Of a DNA stretch of 12,435 bases, positions 9,260-12,435 are shown in pieces. Under the pieces are notes generated by a model that saw only the letters and a list, made by a program, of their open reading frames with translations, was not told the DNA's origin and did no database searches. Position 1 is the stretch's first letter. Each line of letters starts with the position of its first letter. Source of the DNA: Entamoeba histolytica HM-1:IMSS (Eukaryota > Evosea > Mastigamoebida > Endamoebidae); assembly GCF_000208925.1 (NCBI RefSeq), contig NW_001915159.1, positions 1 to 12,435 of the forward strand, in the 5' to 3' direction. A program made the translations under genes and the position numbers.

Positions 9260-9640
9260 AGTATAGTAAATAACAAAGTTATAACAATTCGATTTAATGT
9301 TGATACTAACATTCTTAATTATTTTAACAACAGTGTTGATAAGTTAATACATTGTTTATGTGTTAGTGTCAATAAATTCATTATAACAACTAACATTGTA
9401 TTGGATATTTATCTTAGCAAGACTGAATATACATCTATTGCTATTTGCTATTTGTATATTATTTTTTATATTAACTCAGTTTTGTTTTGGTTCTTTTTGT
9501 TCACTGCGACTTATTATATATTATTTTGTCAGAGAATTTATTATAAACAACATTTTCATACTAATCCATCAAATACATCACTATTCTTTGAAGTATTGTT
9601 ATTTTGCATTTATAACATAGTTTATATTATTAAACATTAA
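9260..9640 (+). pseudogene. 126-codon stop-free frame without ATG, possible gene relic
   Basis: The frame is open from 9260 (just after TAA 9257) to TAA at 9638-9640 and contains no Met codon. Its first half is Asn/Val/Ile/Thr-rich and fairly mixed; its middle (about 9443-9530) is strongly hydrophobic and would read as a membrane segment. A second plus frame is also open at 9396-9620. A run of 126 codons without a stop is unexpected in DNA this rich in A and T. It could be a decayed gene that lost its start, an exon of an unrecognised gene, or chance. I recognise no family. Confidence 0.2.
9300..9372. repeat. Imperfect 12-bp inverted repeat
   Basis: TTGATACTAACA at 9300-9311 and TGTTAGTGTCAA at 9361-9372 are inverted copies with one mismatch, separated by 49 bp. 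They lie inside the stop-free frame listed at 9260-9640. No function is apparent. Confidence 0.4.
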
Positions 9641-9707
9641 CATAGTAATTACAACATTGAATAATTTAATGACTTAATATTCATTCATGAATAACACCAT
9701 CTTCTTT

Positions 9708-10068
9708 TTAATAACAATAGTTAAAGTAAACACCACCATATTTTACATGAAAAAGAATTGTGTGGTATAAGAAATGATTGCCATGATTGAAGATAATTGT
9801 ATTTTCATGATGAATAAAAGAATTGTTTGATGGAAAGATTATATTTTCAATTGTAAAATTCAGTTTATTCAAACATTCTTTTACTTCTTCATGAATTATC
9901 AACAAAATATAAAACACTATGTTGTTGATAACAAACTGTTCATACAAATTAAAAATATATCATCCCATATGAAATAACCAACAAATACTTAATTATTTGA
10001 ATTAAAAATGATGCTATTAAATCAACACTAAATGAATCAAATGTATTGTTAATTAAATAATATTTCAT
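9708..10068 (-). pseudogene. Frameshifted remnant of a protein-coding gene
   Basis: Two minus-strand frames meet end to end. From ATG at 10068, 39 codons run to TAA at 9951-9949. A second frame, open from just upstream of 9947 (no ATG, entered at TTG), runs 79 codons to TAA at 9710-9708. The second peptide has mixed, protein-like composition (for example HEEVKECLNKLNF, IIFPSNNSFIHHEN, FHVKYGGVYF) and the DNA looks less AT-rich than its surroundings. One -1 shift would join the two pieces, so a broken gene is more likely than chance. The alternation of short helices and FPSN-type turns vaguely recalls the N-terminal part of Entamoeba BspA-like leucine-rich-repeat proteins, but that is only an impression. 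Confidence 0.35.
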
Positions 10069-10670
10069 TCAAATAATAATCTCTGTTTTATGTAATTGAA
10101 ATGGTAATTATATACATACAAGTACTACATAAATTCTAATAAATCTAACAACTTATATCATAACTATGTATATTTTTGATATTGTTATAGTATTTCTATT
10201 GTTTTATTGTTTGTTATATTTAAAACCATAACAACATTCATCTTTTATTTAATGAAATTATATTTAATGAAAGTAAAAACATCATTACACTTTAATTTTG
10301 ATTATTCATAGTTTGTTTTATCATTACATTTCATCTTTCAATTATTTTATTTTGAGAATAACTTATTTTCTTACATCAAATCATTCTTTATCTTTATAAT
10401 ACATGTGAATTAATCATATAAATAGTCAAGTGTTATTTATTCTATTTTTGAAGAAGTACAACTCCACTAAAGTCTTTTAATACTGTTCATTCTTATTATA
10501 CATAACATCAAGACATGAAACAAACTATCTGACTTCAATTTATTTATTCATAAGAATAATTGTTTTCTTTGGTTGAATGAAAAAGAAGAAACAAGACTTG
10601 TTCATTCAACATAACGATTCAGTCAATGAGAAATACAAAATGGAAATAAAAGAGAATGTAAATAACAAAT
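10069..10670. other. AT-rich spacer downstream of the coiled-coil gene
   Basis: Apart from the trailer of the coiled-coil gene at its right end I see no gene. On the minus strand short open pieces just upstream of 10068 (interrupted by TGA next to that ATG and by TAA further up) could extend the relic at 9708-10068 to about 10110, but they are too short to annotate. Confidence 0.6.
10660..10664 (-). terminator. Polyadenylation signal of the coiled-coil gene
   Basis: On the minus strand TATTT begins seven bases after the stop and is followed by pyrimidine-rich DNA. It fits the Entamoeba TA(A/T)TT signal and the short trailers of the genus. Confidence 0.45.
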
Positions 10671-11537
10671 TCAATTAGAATAATGCATGAAAAACTCAAA
10701 TAACCATTTCATCTCATCAGAATTCAATGGACAATCATCTCTTTGAATGTTTGGTGTTGAATAAAAGAGTTGTAATGAATGTAATAGTTTGTTTGCTAGA
10801 ACAACTCCTTCAGTTCCCTCGAATATTCTCTCATGTTTTCTTGTGATTTCCCAGACAAATTCCAATGCAACAAACTCTTTCTGAATGTCATCTCCAACAA
10901 TGAAGATATTGACAATGCAAGGAATCATCTTTTTAATGTTTTCTTCAGTAATTTGATCAAACACTTCTTCACTATCAATACTCATCAATACTTCTTCTAA
11001 TTTAAGTATGTTATTGACATTACTTGATATACTATAATTCAATCTAGACTTCTTTTGATTAGGAACATCTTCTATTTCAAGTCGTTTTGTTGGTGTTTTT
11101 GATAATTCTTTTGTTCTTTTACGTAGATTATCTTGAAGATCAACTAAGGATTGCAATGCATTTGTTCTTTGTGTGTTTTCTTGATTTTTAAATTTGTTAT
11201 TATGAGATAATTTGTTGATGAGAGGATTAGAACTTTTCTTTTTTGCTGACCCTTCATGAGTGTTTATTTCTAATTGCTTATTGTTTGATTTGGGAGTGAG
11301 TGTGGTGGTAAGAGATGGATGAATGGTGTTATTTGGTTGAATAGACTTTCTTTTTGTCTCTTTAAAGTCTCGGATGATTTGATACATCTCATTAATTTTA
11401 TCCAAGATAGATTTGAGATTAATGGCATGTTGTTTATTCCATTGAACTTGTTCTTCTTGCATCTCAAAGATTTTTTCATTCTGTAACTTGATGCCATCAA
11501 GTAATTGGATGATTTCAGGTGGTACTTCTCTTTGCAT
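10671..11537 (-). CDS. Coiled-coil protein of unknown function
   Basis: This is an intact single-exon frame of 288 residues that I do not recognise. Residues 8-62 form a long charged helix with heptad-like spacing and probably make a coiled coil. Residues 63-125 are Ser/Thr/Asn/Lys-rich and look disordered, with TP and SP sites. A second short helix (129-145) is followed by a basic region (RKRTKEL, TPTKRLE, NQKKSR, 139-165) that could be a nuclear localisation signal. The C-terminal part (178-288) is predicted helical, with SEEVFDQITEENIKKMIP and FVALEFVWEITRK suggesting a compact HEAT/ARM-like bundle; this is inference from pattern only. No signal peptide or membrane segment is visible. Lower AT than the flanks and a varied amino-acid composition support a real gene. 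It diverges from the Hsp70 gene with 109 bp between start codons. The out-of-frame minus frame inside it is a shadow. Confidence 0.85.
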   Translation of the reverse strand: MQREVPPEIIQLLDGIKLQNEKIFEMQEEQVQWNKQHAINLKSILDKINEMYQIIRDFKETKRKSIQPNNTIHPSLTTTLTPKSNNKQLEINTHEGSAKKKSSNPLINKLSHNNKFKNQENTQRTNALQSLVDLQDNLRKRTKELSKTPTKRLEIEDVPNQKKSRLNYSISSNVNNILKLEEVLMSIDSEEVFDQITEENIKKMIPCIVNIFIVGDDIQKEFVALEFVWEITRKHERIFEGTEGVVLANKLLHSLQLFYSTPNIQRDDCPLNSDEMKWLFEFFMHYSN

Positions 11538-11547
11538 TACTTTTCAT
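11516..11547 (-). promoter_or_regulatory. Short uORF overlapping the coiled-coil gene start
   Basis: An ATG at 11545-11547 lies ten bases before the chosen start and in a different frame. It encodes ten residues and ends at TGA, so it overlaps the first codons of the real gene. If transcription starts upstream of it, ribosomes would meet this ATG first. Entamoeba leaders can be shorter than ten bases, in which case it is never transcribed. Confidence 0.35.
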
Positions 11548-11646
11548 TTTGATTTTAAGATTATCAAATCTTCTTTTCAACTATATTTATCCAAAAGTTC
11601 AACAAAATGAAAGTTATTTTTCTCTCACAGAATCTGAATTTTTAAC
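11538..11646. promoter_or_regulatory. Divergent promoter region of the coiled-coil and Hsp70 genes
   Basis: Only 109 bp separate two start codons that point away from each other, so both promoters must lie here or reach into the neighbouring gene. On the minus strand GTTGAACT (11596-11603) is close to the GAAC element AATGAACT, and GATAAATATAG just downstream (11581-11591) is a TATA-like run, both in plausible positions for the coiled-coil gene. TGAATTTTT at 11635-11643 is the exact reverse complement of the Inr consensus, but it faces the minus strand, 98 bp from that start. No clear element set is visible for Hsp70. Confidence 0.45.
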
Positions 11647-12435
11647 ATGTTTGTCTCACAACCTGCACGGTCAACTTGCATTGGAATTGATTTAGGAACA
11701 ACAAACTCATGTATGTGTGTTTTTGATAAAACAACACCTCGAATTCTGGAGAATGCTGAAGGAAAACGAACAACACCGTCTTGTGTTTCTTTTACACCAA
11801 CAGGAATATTAGTGGGAGAAGCAGCAAAACGAATGGAAGCATTACATCCAACAACCACTGTTAGTGGAGTTAAGAGAATGATAGGGTGTCAATACAAAAA
11901 TGTTGAGCAACAAAGAAAACCTTACAAAATTGTTGAAGGAAGAAATGGAGAAGGATGGATTTATATCAACGGCAAGACATATTCTCCATCGGAAATATCA
12001 TCATTTATTCTTAAGAAATTAAAAAAAGATGCAGAAGCTAAACTAGGGAAAAGGGTAGATGAAGCAGTTATCACATGTCCAGCATATTTCAATGATGCAC
12101 AACGACAAGCTACTAAAGATGCAGGAACACTTGCAGGATTAAAAGTTAAACGAATTATTAATGAACCAACAGCAGCAGCATTAGCATATGGAATAGACAC
12201 AAGAAAAGAAAATGAAGGAAAGAATATTGCAGTTTATGATCTTGGAGGAGGGACATTTGATATTTCTATTCTTAATATTAATAAGGGGATTTTCCAAGTT
12301 AAAGCAACGAATGGAGATACAATGCTTGGAGGAGAAGATTTTGACAAAGCTATTTGTCAATATATTGAGAAAGAATTTGAACGAAAATATAAACGAAATC
12401 TTCAAAGAAATAAGAAAGGATTAGTAGAATTAAAG
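11647..12435 (+). CDS. mtHSP70: Mitochondrial-type (mitosomal) Hsp70, DnaK family, 3' end outside the window
   Basis: The window holds the first 263 codons of an ATP-driven chaperone; the family usually has about 600-650 residues, so most of the nucleotide-binding domain is present and the substrate-binding domain is missing. Visible motifs are phosphate-1 GIDLGTTNS (13-21), a catalytic-type Lys in GVKRMIG (K76), [19 protein letters not shown] (142-160), [12 protein letters not shown] (171-182), phosphate-2 [12 protein letters not shown] (198-209) and [12 protein letters not shown] (222-233). [22 protein letters not shown] and [14 protein letters not shown] group it with DnaK/mortalin and not with the cytosolic or ER Hsp70s. 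Only about 11 residues precede the fold, compatible with the short presequences of mitosomal proteins. An in-frame TGA at 11635-11637 fixes the start at 11647. The likely role is import and folding in the mitosome, together with Cpn60. Confidence 0.95.
   Translation, partial: MFVSQPARSTCIGIDLGTTNSCMCVFDKTTPRILENAEGKRTTPSCVSFTPTGILVGEAAKRMEALHPTTTVSGVKRMIGCQYKNVEQQRKPYKIVEGRNGEGWIYINGKTYSPSEISSFILKKLKKDAEAKLGKRVDEAVITCPAYFNDAQRQATKDAGTLAGLKVKRIINEPTAAALAYGIDTRKENEGKNIAVYDLGGGTFDISILNINKGIFQVKATNGDTMLGGEDFDKAICQYIEKEFERKYKRNLQRNKKGLVELK

Noticed and set aside
11270..11500. Second minus-strand frame inside the coiled-coil gene
   Set aside because: Overlaps the longer 288-codon frame and gives a peptide without structure.
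11625..12405. Several minus-strand frames (11625-11858, 11961-12200, 12181-12405) and a plus frame at 12212-12424
   Set aside because: All lie across the Hsp70 gene in other frames, and the Hsp70 reading frame is beyond doubt.
1..12435. CRISPR array, bacterial operon, transposase gene or tRNA array
   Set aside because: No regularly spaced repeats, no Shine-Dalgarno-led gene cluster, no transposase or reverse-transcriptase motif, and no tRNA boxes were seen. The intron and promoters show a eukaryotic genome.

Overview
The window looks like nuclear DNA of an Entamoeba species close to E. histolytica or E. dispar; the species itself cannot be fixed by reading. The reasons are extremely AT-rich gene-free DNA, mostly intronless genes that are clearly less AT-rich, one 52-bp intron with the Entamoeba-type GTTTGT...TAG ends, very short leaders and trailers, core-promoter motifs resembling the Entamoeba GAAC, TATA and Inr elements, and the gene content (a family-3-type sulfotransferase and a mitochondrial-type Hsp70 with only a tiny N-terminal extension).

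Layout. 1-2555 has no convincing gene: first a T-rich low-complexity block, then an A-rich block, a 15-bp direct repeat, and a slightly more GC-rich stretch (about 2007-2536) that may be a decayed gene. 2556-3771 (+) is a two-exon gene for a Gyp1/TBC1D22-type TBC Rab-GAP with both catalytic fingers. 3772-5340 is gene-free. 5407-6732 (+) encodes a PAPS-dependent sulfotransferase and has a readable promoter. 6733-10670 is a gene-poor stretch of nearly 4 kb. It holds a 126-codon stop-free frame without ATG (9260-9640, +) and a frameshifted coding relic (about 9708-10068, -). 10671-11537 (-) is an intact gene for an unrecognised coiled-coil protein. It shares a 109-bp divergent promoter region with a mitochondrial-type (mitosomal) Hsp70 gene starting at 11647 (+), which runs off the window after 263 codons.

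How the genes relate. There is no operon: each gene seems to have its own promoter. A loose functional link can be inferred. In Entamoeba the mitosome makes activated sulfate (PAPS), mitochondrial-type Hsp70 serves protein import and folding in that organelle, and cytosolic sulfotransferases use the PAPS. Co-location of the two genes about 5 kb apart may be chance. The TBC protein would act separately, switching off a Rab GTPase in the early secretory pathway. I did not find a clearly new biological system. The most useful leads are the two possible coding relics, the palindromic GAAC promoter element, the divergent promoter with an overlapping uORF, and the 15-bp direct repeat.
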